Below are positions 33,804 through 42,718 of a stretch of 64,000 nt of DNA, piece after piece. Location: NCBI GenBank assembly GCA_965222105.1, contig CBDCTQ010000008.1, positions 6,014 to 70,013 on the forward strand, written 5' to 3'. Position numbers and translations under genes: made by a program. Each line of letters starts with the position of its first letter. Positions within the stretch are counted from its first letter, which is position 1. The DNA is from CALGLS01 sp965222105 (GTDB taxonomy: Bacteria; Bacteroidota; Bacteroidia; Chitinophagales; Saprospiraceae). The notes beneath the pieces are model-generated. The model had not been told where the DNA came from. It was given only the letters and a program-made list of their open reading frames with translations, and did not search any database.

Positions 33804-36800
33804 TCAATTATCTCTTTGCTGTTTCTTCTTTTCTATTTCGTCTTTTATCTTTTGAAGTTCCAATTCGGCATTGCGGGTATCCTGTTGTAGTTGGGAAAGT
33901 TTTGCTTTTTCCTCTTCGAGTTTTCGTCGTTCTTCCTGGATTTTGGTGGCGGTGTCTTCTTTTACTTTGGTAATCTGTTCGGTGGCTTGTTTTTTGGCCT
34001 GGTAAATGGCGTCGGACGATTCCTTTTGAGCCTGGCTGATCTCTTCCAGCGATGCTTTGCGGGCTTTTTCGGCGTCGGCAAGGTATTGTTGTTTTTTGTC
34101 GTTTGTTTCCTTTTGTATGGCGGCTATGGTGCTTTGGGCTTCTTCCCTGCTGGTTTTTATATCGGCTTTGGCTTTGGTTTCTGCTTCTTTTTTCTCGGTT
34201 TCGAGTTTGGCTATTGTTTCCTCTTTGTCTTTGTTGGTGAGGGCGATTTGCTCGGCGGCTTGCTTTTTGGTGGTAGCCACGTCGACGGCGGCTGTTTCTT
34301 TGGTTTTAGCGACCTGTTCGGCGGCATCCTCTTTAGCTTTGGCAGAGGCTAAGGCCGCTTCTTCTTTGGCTTTGGCGGCAGACTCTTTGGCTGTTTTGAT
34401 TTCGTTGGCTACTTGTTCTTTGACGGCGGCTACCTCGGCGGCTCCCTGGTCGCGGGCCTGGGCCACGTCGTTGGCGATGGCGTTTTTATCGTTGGCGGCT
34501 TTTTCCTTTAGGAGTCTGATGGCTTCTGCCTCTTCGTTTTTGGTTTTGGCAATGTTTTCGGCGGCCAGTTTTTTGGCTTTGGATATTTCATCGGCGGCGG
34601 CTTGTTTAGCAAGAGCCTCTTCTTCTTTGGCGGTAGCTATGGCTCGTGCGGCTTCCTCTTTGGTTTTAGCTACTTCGGCAGCAGCTTTTTCTTTGCTGGC
34701 CATGACTTCTTCGGTAGAGAGGTTTTTGGTTTCTTTTTCCTGTTGTTTAGCTTCCGCTATTTTGGCAGCTACCTCGGCTTGAATTTCTTTGATACGCGAT
34801 TGGGCCATTGTTTGGGATTGGGCTACTTCGTTGGCGTAGTCCTGCTTGGCTTTTTCGGCGGTTTTGTTGGCGGTTTGTACTTTATTGGCAGCTTCCTGTT
34901 GGGCTTTAGTGATGGCTTCGTTGGCTTTTTCTCTGGCCTGGGCTACTTCCTGGGCGGATTGTTCTTTGACTTTTTCCTCACTGTTTTTGGCTGCTTCAAC
35001 GGCCTTTTTCAGTTCTTCCTGGATGCGTGTAATTTCCTTGTTGGCGTTTTCGCGTGCGGTGAGTACTTCGGCGGCAATTTTTTCTTTTTCTGCCTTGGCG
35101 TTATTTCTGGCAGCCGTTACTTTTTCCGCTTCTTCCGATTGGATTTGGCTGATGGTCTGGCTGGCTCTTTCTTTGGCGGCGAGAACGTCTTGTGCGGCGA
35201 GGTCTTTTTGTTTTTCGGCATCCGACCTGGCTTTGGCGACTTCTTCGGCGGATTGTGATTTGGTGCTTTCCACTTCCGTTCTGGCTCTTTCTTTTTCGGC
35301 AGCGACGGCTTGTTGTGTTTTGGAAATTTCTTCGGCGGCCTTTTCCTTTGAAGCAGCTACTTCTGCGGCGTTGGCTTCTTTGATTTTAGCGGCGTTGGCT
35401 TTCATTTCGGCGATCTCTGCGGCGTTGGACTCCTGGATGAGTGCTTTTTCTTCTGCCCCTTTTCGGCGAGCTTCTGCCAGATCGAAAGCTATTTTTTCTT
35501 TTTCGAGGACGGCGTTTTCGCGGGCCTGTGCCACATCTTCTGCAGCCTGCTCTTTGATGGTCAGAATTTGCTGAGAGGCGGTCTTTTTAGCTTGTACGAC
35601 ATCTTCGGAGGTTTTATTTTTTTCCAGTTTGGCTTTTTCCCTTGCTTCTGAGATGGTGGCGGCTGTTTCTTCGCGGATACGGGTTAGTTCGGCCTGGGAA
35701 TTTTCGCGGGCGGTGGCTATTTCGTCGGAGTACTGAAGTTTGGCCTGTTCGAGTTTTTCTTTGATCTCTTTGATTTCGGTGGCAGCCTTGGAGTGGGCAT
35801 CAGCCACCTCCTGGGCCGATTTGAGTTTGGCTTGTTGTACTTCTGCTGCGGCCTCCTGGCGGGCTTCATCTACGTTGGTATTTATTTTTTGGATCTCGGT
35901 GTTGGCAGAGGTTCGTGCATCTGCTACGCTGGAGGCCAGCTCTTGTTTTGATTTGTCGATTTCGGACTGTGAGTTTTTACGGGCCTCCAATACTTCCTGG
36001 GCATATTCGGCTTTTTTTTGCTCTGCCTGTTCGCGGGCCAGCGCTACTTCCTGTTGCAGGTTCGATTTGATTTGCTCTCCTTTTGCGCGCTCATCCTCGA
36101 TTTCCTTTCGCAACCGGTCTTTGGTTTGCTTGAGTTCTTTGCGTAAGGCAATGAGTTCGTCGTCATTGAGCAGGCTGATGTCCACCACTTGTCGGACACC
36201 GGCAGAGGTAGAGCTGATGGGCTGCCCGCCATTGGTGCCGCCGGAAGAGGTTGGTGATTTATCATTGCCGGTCAGTACCACGTTGACGGCCTTGTTTTTG
36301 TCGAGCCCGGTGAGGAAGCAGAGGGCCAGGTTTTTAAAAACGGTTTGCCGGTTGCCATTGATGGTAAACTTAAACATCTTGTTGCTGATGTTGTTTTTGA
36401 TGTAAATCGTTGTAGCGCCGGTATTGGCAAACCATTCGATGGCGGCAATGTCTAATTGGAGGGTATTTTGGTGAACGGGTGTACCTCCGCTTCGCACCAA
36501 TTCTCCCATTTCTACAAAGCGATAACTCATGCGCTTGGAATTGCGGTCCATAAAGATGATCTCATCGCCCTGATTGAACTCCACCCCGTTTTGGGAGAAA
36601 AACCGGGCCTGGACGCCTCTCTCACTGTGCATAAAGGACAGGCTGTAGCTGTAATCGCCTCGTACGACCAACATTTCCGACTTTGTTTTCAGGATTTGGG
36701 TTCCTCCCACCGTGATGTTTTCTTCGATCAAAACCGAACAGTTCTGAGCGTTCAATTCATTGATACACAAGGCTGTAAGCAACGCAAAAAGTGTTATTGA

Positions 36801-36815
36801 AAGTAGACGGCGCAT
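33804..36815 (-). CDS. Exported protein with ~780-residue coiled coil
   Basis: The 1003-residue protein has a signal peptide (cleavage after LNAQ), an N-terminal beta-rich domain of about 170 residues that I do not recognise (IEENITVGGTQILKTKSEML; IYIKNNISNKMFKFTINGN) and a Ser/Gly-rich hinge near 190-210. An almost uninterrupted Ala/Lys/Glu coiled coil runs to the end (repeating words such as AAEEVAKTKEEAA and AREKANEAITKAQ). Its length would give a fibre of roughly 100 nm if fully helical. No sorting domain is visible, so it may remain periplasmic, perhaps bridging membranes or capping a surface structure (inference). Confidence 0.75.
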   Translation of the reverse strand: MRRLLSITLFALLTALCINELNAQNCSVLIEENITVGGTQILKTKSEMLVVRGDYSYSLSFMHSERGVQARFFSQNGVEFNQGDEIIFMDRNSKRMSYRFVEMGELVRSGGTPVHQNTLQLDIAAIEWFANTGATTIYIKNNISNKMFKFTINGNRQTVFKNLALCFLTGLDKNKAVNVVLTGNDKSPTSSGGTNGGQPISSTSAGVRQVVDISLLNDDELIALRKELKQTKDRLRKEIEDERAKGEQIKSNLQQEVALAREQAEQKKAEYAQEVLEARKNSQSEIDKSKQELASSVADARTSANTEIQKINTNVDEARQEAAAEVQQAKLKSAQEVADAHSKAATEIKEIKEKLEQAKLQYSDEIATARENSQAELTRIREETAATISEAREKAKLEKNKTSEDVVQAKKTASQQILTIKEQAAEDVAQARENAVLEKEKIAFDLAEARRKGAEEKALIQESNAAEIAEMKANAAKIKEANAAEVAASKEKAAEEISKTQQAVAAEKERARTEVESTKSQSAEEVAKARSDAEKQKDLAAQDVLAAKERASQTISQIQSEEAEKVTAARNNAKAEKEKIAAEVLTARENANKEITRIQEELKKAVEAAKNSEEKVKEQSAQEVAQAREKANEAITKAQQEAANKVQTANKTAEKAKQDYANEVAQSQTMAQSRIKEIQAEVAAKIAEAKQQEKETKNLSTEEVMASKEKAAAEVAKTKEEAARAIATAKEEEALAKQAAADEISKAKKLAAENIAKTKNEEAEAIRLLKEKAANDKNAIANDVAQARDQGAAEVAAVKEQVANEIKTAKESAAKAKEEAALASAKAKEDAAEQVAKTKETAAVDVATTKKQAAEQIALTNKDKEETIAKLETEKKEAETKAKADIKTSREEAQSTIAAIQKETNDKKQQYLADAEKARKASLEEISQAQKESSDAIYQAKKQATEQITKVKEDTATKIQEERRKLEEEKAKLSQLQQDTRNAELELQKIKDEIEKKKQQRDN

Positions 36816-37231
36816 ATCAGATATTTTAATTTAACACAATATAGGAAGGTTCTGTGACAAAAATCAGTAAATGAGTAGAAAAGCGCGAAATGACGCCATT
36901 CTCCTTCCTGGCGTATCGTAGCGGTGTTTGAAGGTGTCCGGGTGGGTGATTTTAATACATTTTCCCATAGTAAGACAAGCGAAAGAGCTTTTGGGTTGCT
37001 TTTATTGCAGAGCATGTAGGATAGATATTAGGAGAAAATGTACAAATTATAGCATACAGAGGATAAAAAGGAGTGAGCTTGTTTCATTTTGTAACAGGTT
37101 TGTTTTCTCCTTTCGGGAAATACCTGGCCAGACCTTTCAAGTTTTGAAAATTTGAAAGGCCTAAGGTTTGCCCTAAAAAAGGGGATCCTCCTCTCCATTT
37201 GACAAATGGGACAATTATGTACCTTTGGGCC
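36816..37231. other. Gene-free interval upstream of hemL
   Basis: These 416 bases hold no supportable gene. They contain a hairpin, CCTTTCAA (37133-37140) with TTGAAAGG (37152-37159), and the hemL promoter. Confidence 0.5.
37198..37227 (+). promoter_or_regulatory. hemL promoter
   Basis: TTTG (37198-37201), an 18-base spacer and TACCTTTG (37220-37227). The ATG at 37232 would lie near the predicted transcription start, giving a leaderless or near-leaderless mRNA. This also rules against the upstream ATG at 37199. Confidence 0.65.
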
Positions 37232-38542
37232 ATGAGTAAAACGACGATAGAAGACAAGCGAAAAGTTTCTGCTGCCTTGTTTCAAGAGGCCTTGAAGTAT
37301 TTCCCCGGTGGTGTTCATTCGCCGGTGCGGGCTTTCAAATCCGTTGCCGGGCCCCCATTATTCATCAAGGAGGGCAAGGGATGCCGCATCACCGATGAAG
37401 ACGACCACGTCTACATCGATTTTTGTTGCAGTTGGGGGCCGCTGATCCTTGGTCACAACCACAAAGCAGTAAAAAACGCCATAATAGCCACCGCGGCCAA
37501 TGGGACTTCTTTTGGCGCCCCCACCCGGCTGGGCAATGAGATGGGGAAACTACTGGTGGACCATCATCGGTTCATCGAAAAAATTCGCTTCGTCAGTTCG
37601 GGTACAGAGGCTGTGATGTCGGCCATACGATTGGCCCGTGGAGCCACCGGTCGGAACAAAGTGGTAAAATTTGAAGGATGCTATCACGGCCATGTAGATT
37701 CATTGTTGGTTCGCGCCGGATCGGGGTTGGCTACATTTGGCGAAAGCACCTCAGCAGGTATCCCCGATGGTTTTATCCGAGAAACAATCGTCTTGCCACT
37801 CAATGATACTGAAGCAATGGACAGAGCCCTCCAACAATATGCTTTCGAAATCGCCTGCATCATCATCGAGCCCATCCCGGCCAACAACGGCCTTTTGCTG
37901 CAACCCCGGTCATTTTTGCAATATCTCCGGGAGCAATGTACCCGGCATGGAATATTGTTGATCTTCGATGAGGTGATCTCCGGTTTTCGGATCGGATTTG
38001 AGGGGGCTGCTGCTTATTACGATATTGCACCCGATCTGCTCACTTTTGGAAAGATCATCGGGGGGGGCATGCCAGTGGGAGCCTATGCCGGTGGGGCATC
38101 GATCATGTCGCATGTGGCGCCGGAAGGGCCTGTTTATCAGGCGGGCACCTTGTCGGCCAACCCCGTGGCGATGGCGGCGGGGTATGCAGCATTGAAGCAG
38201 TTGATGGCGCCCGGATTTTACGATGAACTGGCAGGGCGAACGGCCCGGTTTGTAGCGCGTATACTGGCTTTCGCTAAAAAGAAAGGATTTCCGCTGTCTA
38301 TTCCACATATTGGTTCTATTTTTTGGTTTTCTTTTTCCTCAGATGTACTCACCCGCGCCGATCAGATCGATCCGGCAGGGATGGACTTGTTTAAGGAGTT
38401 TCATGCGGGCCTTTTACAACAAGGTGTTTACCTGGGGCCTTCGGGCTATGAAGTGGGTTTTGTGTCGGCCGCACATGGGGAGGAGGACCTGGAAGAGGCG
38501 GCGGGGATTATTTGTGGGGTTTTGGAGGAGGTGATTTGTTGA
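37232..38542 (+). CDS. hemL: Glutamate-1-semialdehyde 2,1-aminomutase
   Basis: The PLP enzyme converts glutamate-1-semialdehyde to 5-aminolevulinate in tetrapyrrole synthesis. Diagnostic segments: FPGGVHSPVRAFKSV, the aminotransferase Asp motif LLIFDEVISGFRIGF, and the PLP lysine Lys274 in TFGKIIGGGMPVGAYAGG. VEFEG-type KVVKFEGCYHGHVDSLLV and NPVAMAAG are also present. Its 436 residues match the family. The last codons (GAG GTG ATT TGT TGA) run into the first unit of the 23-bp tandem repeat, so the repeat supplies the stop codon. Confidence 0.95.
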   Translation: MSKTTIEDKRKVSAALFQEALKYFPGGVHSPVRAFKSVAGPPLFIKEGKGCRITDEDDHVYIDFCCSWGPLILGHNHKAVKNAIIATAANGTSFGAPTRLGNEMGKLLVDHHRFIEKIRFVSSGTEAVMSAIRLARGATGRNKVVKFEGCYHGHVDSLLVRAGSGLATFGESTSAGIPDGFIRETIVLPLNDTEAMDRALQQYAFEIACIIIEPIPANNGLLLQPRSFLQYLREQCTRHGILLIFDEVISGFRIGFEGAAAYYDIAPDLLTFGKIIGGGMPVGAYAGGASIMSHVAPEGPVYQAGTLSANPVAMAAGYAALKQLMAPGFYDELAGRTARFVARILAFAKKKGFPLSIPHIGSIFWFSFSSDVLTRADQIDPAGMDLFKEFHAGLLQQGVYLGPSGYEVGFVSAAHGEEDLEEAAGIICGVLEEVIC

Positions 38543-38888
38543 TGTGCTGATGATTGATTTGTTGATGTGCTGATGATTGATTTGTTGATGTGCTGATGAT
38601 TGATTTGTTGATGTGCTGATGATTGATTTGTTGATGTGCTGATGATTGATTTGCTGATGTGCTGATGATTGATTTGCTGATGTGCTGATGATTGATTTGC
38701 TGATGTGCTGATGATTGATTTGCTGATGTGCTGATGATTGATTTGCTGATGTGCTGATGATTGATTTGCTGATGTGCTGATGATTGATTTGTTGATGTGC
38801 TGATGATTGATTTGCTGATGTGCTGATGATTGATTTGTTGATGTGCTGATGATTGATTTGCTGATGTGCTGATGATTGATTTGCTGAT
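38533..38888. repeat. 23-bp tandem repeat (about 15.5 copies)
   Basis: The unit GATTTGYTGATGTGCTGATGATT repeats every 23 bases from 38533, with a partial last copy. The only variation is T or C at the seventh base, in the order TTTTTCCCCCCTCTCC. There are no unique spacers, so it is a minisatellite, not CRISPR. Confidence 0.95.
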
Positions 38889-38906
38889 CCCGAATCGAGT
38901 TCGGGA
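38888..38906. repeat. REP-like palindrome
   Basis: TCCCGAATCGAGTTCGGGA directly follows the 23-bp repeats. Its 17-base core is identical to that of 26993-27009. Confidence 0.55.
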
Positions 38907-38930
38907 AAAGTTGTCATAACCGACAAAAAT

Positions 38931-39944
38931 ATGAACAATCTGTATCTTCGGTTTTTATCTTATCTGGTGATCGTCTATATGTTGTTGGCATTTGGATGGT
39001 GGTCGGTGTTGTTGTTCAAAAAAAATGAAGACGCATTTTTAGCGAAAGCGGAATATATGAAACTGGTGATGATGAGTGAGGGCGATACTACCCCTTCCGA
39101 ATTTGCGAACAGTGCGGCCTATCAAGCCTTATCGGAAAAATACAAGCGGCAGGAATGGATGATCTTTGGGGAGGCTGCCGTTTTTATCCTCAGTTTGGTA
39201 ATCGGCATATATCTGATCAACCGGGCCTACTACCGGGAGGTGCAGTCGGCAGCAAGTCACCGCAACTTCCTGCTGTCGATCACCCATGAGTTGAAGTCTC
39301 CGCTGGCATCGATCCAGTTGGCATTGGAGACGTTTCTCAAAAGAGAATTGCCCCCCAACCAGGTTCAAAAGCTCAGCCGGGGAGCTTTGCAGGAAACAAA
39401 CCGGCTGCATGGACTCGTCGAAAATTTACTGCTGGCGGCCCGACTGGAAACAAATTATCAACCCGAAAAAGAAAGGATCGATCTCAGGAAAATGATCGAA
39501 GAATGGGTTTCCTATATTGAGAATAAATGGCCGGAAGTGGTTATTTCCATTGAGGCTCCTGAGCCGCTGTATATGATTTTTGCCGACAGACAGGGCATCA
39601 ATTCCATCGGATTGAACCTGCTGGAAAATGCCGTAAAATATTCTCCCTCACCGGCCAGGATACAGATACGGCTGTCGCGCCAAAAAGATCAGATTTTACT
39701 GGAAGTTGCTGATAAGGGCTATGGCATTTCCGAAAAGGATAAGAAAAAGGTCTTCAATCGGTTTTTCCGGGCTGGAAATGAAGACACCCGCACAACAAAA
39801 GGTACGGGTTTGGGGTTGTACATTGTCGAACAGATAGCCCGGGCTCACGGCGGCAAAGTATCGGTAAAAGATAACCCTGGTGATGGAAGTGTTTTCAGTT
39901 TGATGATGGAGGCCGCAGAAAATAACAAGACAAATACAAGTTAA
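38931..39944 (+). CDS. Sensor histidine kinase
   Basis: The 337-residue kinase has two transmembrane helices (about 8-28 and 77-97) enclosing a ~48-residue periplasmic loop, then a HisKA domain with phospho-acceptor His119 (LLSITHELKSPLASIQLALE). The ATPase domain follows (N box GLNLLENAVKYSPS, G boxes VADKGYGISEKDKK and TKGTGLGLYIVEQI). With the response regulator 20 bases downstream it forms one two-component system. The stimulus is unknown. The minisatellite sits directly upstream and may affect expression. Confidence 0.93.
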   Translation: MNNLYLRFLSYLVIVYMLLAFGWWSVLLFKKNEDAFLAKAEYMKLVMMSEGDTTPSEFANSAAYQALSEKYKRQEWMIFGEAAVFILSLVIGIYLINRAYYREVQSAASHRNFLLSITHELKSPLASIQLALETFLKRELPPNQVQKLSRGALQETNRLHGLVENLLLAARLETNYQPEKERIDLRKMIEEWVSYIENKWPEVVISIEAPEPLYMIFADRQGINSIGLNLLENAVKYSPSPARIQIRLSRQKDQILLEVADKGYGISEKDKKKVFNRFFRAGNEDTRTTKGTGLGLYIVEQIARAHGGKVSVKDNPGDGSVFSLMMEAAENNKTNTS

Positions 39945-39964
39945 GTTTTCAATTCAACCAACCT

Positions 39965-40645
39965 ATGCGCATTCTACTAGTAGAAGATGAAATTAACATC
40001 CGGGAGCTGGTCAAACTCAACCTGGAAATGGAAAAATACGAGGTAGTAGCTACCGGCAATGGACGGGAAGCCATCGACCTTTTTCACGGCCAGCATTTTG
40101 ACCTGCTCATCCTCGATGTGATGCTTCCCGACCTGGATGGCTTTCAGATATGCGAACAGGTACGATTGACCAATATGGAGGTGCCCATTATTTTTCTCAC
40201 CGCCAAAGACACGGCTCCCGACCGGATAGCCGGCCTGAAAAAAGGCGCCGACGATTACCTGACCAAACCCTTCAATCTGGAAGAGCTGTTGCTCCGGATT
40301 CGCAACCTGCTCAAGAGAAGCACTAAGTCACCGGAAATGGCTCCGGAGATCGTCCGGTTTGGCAACAATACCATTAATTTTCTGACCTATGAGGCGACCT
40401 GCAAAAAGGGTAAAATACAACTCACCAAAAAAGAAGCCCTATTGTTGAAATTGCTGATCGACCGGAAAAATGAAGTAGTCAGCCGCCAGCAGATATTGCA
40501 GGCCGTATGGGGGTATGATGTTTTTCCCTCGACCCGCACTATTGATAATTTTGTTTTGTCATTTAGAAAATACTTTGAAGAAGATCAGAGCAATCCCGTT
40601 CATTTTCTCTCTGTCCGGGGGGTGGGGTATAAATTTGTTGAATGA
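39965..40645 (+). CDS. OmpR-family response regulator
   Basis: Receiver domain with acidic pair (LVEDE), phospho-acceptor Asp51 (LLILDVMLPDLDG), Thr and Lys switch residues (FLTAKD, YLTKPFNLEELLLRI). A C-terminal winged helix follows (LTKKEALLLKLLIDRKNEVV; the recognition region SRQQILQAVWGYDVFPSTRT; VRGVGYKF). Length 226 is normal. It is phosphorylated by the adjacent kinase and regulates transcription; targets are unknown, though the gld genes begin 220 bases downstream. Confidence 0.95.
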   Translation: MRILLVEDEINIRELVKLNLEMEKYEVVATGNGREAIDLFHGQHFDLLILDVMLPDLDGFQICEQVRLTNMEVPIIFLTAKDTAPDRIAGLKKGADDYLTKPFNLEELLLRIRNLLKRSTKSPEMAPEIVRFGNNTINFLTYEATCKKGKIQLTKKEALLLKLLIDRKNEVVSRQQILQAVWGYDVFPSTRTIDNFVLSFRKYFEEDQSNPVHFLSVRGVGYKFVE

Positions 40646-40865
40646 TTGATTATTGCCCGCCTACCGACAGGTAGAATTATTGAGATCAAACTAATAGATA
40701 TGGTATGACGGATGGTTAAAAAAAATGGAAGATCAGCATGTAAGAGTCCTGTTGATTTGCCGAAAGACTAAAAAACTGGGTGAAAATTTTGGATTTTTCG
40801 CAAGAGGTGTTAAAATTTGCGGCCGAAACCGACAATAGCTTTTATTCCAGTCAACACAAACAGCT

Positions 40866-41789
40866 ATGAACATCACGATAGAAAACCTTACCAAACTATA
40901 TGGTAAACAAAAGGCGGTGGACAATATCTCCTTCGAAGTACGGAAAGGAGAAGTTGTCGGGTTTCTCGGGCCCAACGGCGCTGGGAAAAGCACGACGATG
41001 AAAATGATCACCACTTTCCTAATGCCCAATTCGGGTAAAATTACCGTAGGCGGACAAAACGCTGTGACCCAGGGAGCCGCTGTCCGAAAGCTCATTGGCT
41101 ATCTCCCCGAGCACAATCCCCTTTATATGGACATGCCGGTGATCGATTACCTGTCCTATTGTGCTTCGCTCCAGGACGTCGCCAGGGAGCATATCCCGGA
41201 TCAGGTCAGAAAAATGGTCGGCATTTGCGGTCTCGACCTCGAAAAACACAAGCGGATCAGCGAACTTTCCAAAGGCTTTCGCCAAAGGGTGGGCCTGGCA
41301 CAGGCCATGATCCACGATCCCGAAATCCTGATCCTCGACGAACCCACCACCGGGCTGGATCCCAACCAGATCGTGGAGATCCGCAAATTGATCAAAGAGC
41401 TGGGACGCGAAAAAACGGTGATCCTCAGTACGCATATCCTCCCCGAAGTGGAAGCCACCTGCGACCGCATTTTGATCATCAACCAGGGGCGTATCGTGGC
41501 CGATGGCACCGCAGATACACTCCGCAAAGAATCTCAGGGAAAAGAAATACTGACGGTAACCATCGAAGATGGATCGACCCCTTCTATTCAGGATGCTTTG
41601 CGCGAAATAGCCTCTGTGGAAGTGGCTAAAATAACCGGCGAAAACCGGTTTGAGATCATGAGCCATACCGATGAAAGTTCGAAACGCGCCATTTTTAAAT
41701 GTTGTGTCGACAATGGCTGGGTACTCACCGAACTAGTGGCCTCGGAAAAGAAACTAGAAGATATTTTCAGAAACCTCACCTTGAATTAA
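40866..41789 (+). CDS. gldA: Gliding motility ABC transporter ATP-binding subunit
   Basis: The ATPase has Walker A VGFLGPNGAGKSTTMKM, Q-loop GYLPEHNPLYMDMPV, signature LSKGFRQRVGLAQAM and Walker B ILILDEPTTGLDPNQ. The order gldA-gldF-gldG on one strand matches the transporter required for gliding in Flavobacterium johnsoniae (established knowledge). It powers the GldF/GldG membrane part; the transported substrate is not known. Upstream TTTG (40816-40819) and TAGCTTTT (40836-40843) have a spacer of only 16 bases, so the promoter is uncertain. Confidence 0.9.
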   Translation: MNITIENLTKLYGKQKAVDNISFEVRKGEVVGFLGPNGAGKSTTMKMITTFLMPNSGKITVGGQNAVTQGAAVRKLIGYLPEHNPLYMDMPVIDYLSYCASLQDVAREHIPDQVRKMVGICGLDLEKHKRISELSKGFRQRVGLAQAMIHDPEILILDEPTTGLDPNQIVEIRKLIKELGREKTVILSTHILPEVEATCDRILIINQGRIVADGTADTLRKESQGKEILTVTIEDGSTPSIQDALREIASVEVAKITGENRFEIMSHTDESSKRAIFKCCVDNGWVLTELVASEKKLEDIFRNLTLN

Positions 41790-41797
41790 AACAAGAA

Positions 41798-42520
41798 ATG
41801 AAAGCCATACTAATCATTGCCAGGAGAGAACTACAAGCATTTTTTGACTCATTGACCGCCTACATCCTGCTCATTTTGTTTTTGGGGTTGAGCGGTTTTT
41901 TCACATGGATCGCCGTGGGCGATATTTTCTTTGTCAAGCAAGCCAGTTTGCGGATCTTTTTTCAGATCGCATATTGGTCATTGTTCTTTTTCATTCCGGC
42001 CATTACGATGCGCATGATCGCCGAAGAACGGCGTTCTGGCACCATAGAATTGTTGTTGACTAAATCGATTTCGAGCCGACAGGTGGTGATCGGCAAATTT
42101 TTGGGAGGGCTGGCGCTGATCGCCATTGCGCTGGCCTTCACGCTGCCCTATGTCATCACGGTGGCCCGGATCGGCAATCTGGATGATGGCGCAGTCATAT
42201 GCGGTTATCTCGCCTTGTTTCTGATGAGTGCGGCCTATGTCGGTATTGGGTTGTTTGCGAGTAGCCTTACCGACAATCAGATCGTGGCTTTTCTGCTGGC
42301 TCTGTCGATCGGCATTTTATTTCATTGGTTGTTTGGCATCATTGCCCACACCAGTTCGGGATGGATCAGCAGCATTTTCAATTCATTGGATATGAACTAC
42401 CATTTCGACAGCATGTCGCGCGGGGTCATCGATCTGAAAGATGTGGTTTATTTTCTGTCGCTGGCATTTTCCGGCATCTTCCTATCGGAAATATTGATGA
42501 ACAAACACAATCTGAATTAA
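41798..42520 (+). CDS. gldF: Gliding motility ABC transporter permease
   Basis: The 240-residue protein has about six transmembrane helices and the cytoplasmic motif MIAEERRSGTIELLLTKSIS, typical of ABC-2 permeases of the GldF type. It begins 8 bases after the gldA stop, so the two are co-transcribed. The frame is open upstream inside gldA to 41699, but the ATG at 41798 gives the family N-terminus MKAILIIARRELQAFFDSL. Confidence 0.92.
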   Translation: MKAILIIARRELQAFFDSLTAYILLILFLGLSGFFTWIAVGDIFFVKQASLRIFFQIAYWSLFFFIPAITMRMIAEERRSGTIELLLTKSISSRQVVIGKFLGGLALIAIALAFTLPYVITVARIGNLDDGAVICGYLALFLMSAAYVGIGLFASSLTDNQIVAFLLALSIGILFHWLFGIIAHTSSGWISSIFNSLDMNYHFDSMSRGVIDLKDVVYFLSLAFSGIFLSEILMNKHNLN

Positions 42521-42534
42521 TACGGGATTGTAAT

Positions 42535-42693
42535 AGACATAATGAACAAAAATTTTGTATGCAGCCTGAATGCCCTTTTTTGCCTACCCTGCGTCACATC
42601 CTCGTCCCGATAGCTATCGGGACTCCGGGTATTCCTTGGTTAGACAAAAAATTCCTATTCAGTTGCTATACAAAAAATCCATTCATAATGTCT
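42535..42693. repeat. Palindromic intergenic element, copy B (159 bp) carrying a nested REP
   Basis: The ends AGACATAATG and CATAATGTCT are inverted, and the arms carry AAAATTTTGTATGCAGCC and GTTGCTATACAAAAAATCC as in copy A (21145-21233). The centre ATGCCCTTTTTTG also matches. A perfect palindrome, TCCCGATAGCTATCGGGA (42605-42622), lies within the extra 70 bases. It separates gldF from gldG. Confidence 0.65.
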
Positions 42694-42718
42694 AATTTGT
42701 AAAACCATTGTACGAAAC

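Noticed and set aside
33891..36405. Several long plus-strand ORFs over the coiled-coil gene
   Set aside because: They are antisense shadows of low-complexity Ala/Glu/Lys codons, rich in Ser/Leu/Phe, without recognisable domains.
38533..38888. CRISPR array
   Set aside because: Repeats follow one another without unique spacers, and no cas genes are near.
38414..38938. A 174-codon minus-strand ORF made of a 23-residue repeat
   Set aside because: It is produced by the 23-bp tandem repeat (23 is not a multiple of 3, so all frames repeat every 69 bases) and overlaps the hemL end. No start or promoter supports it.
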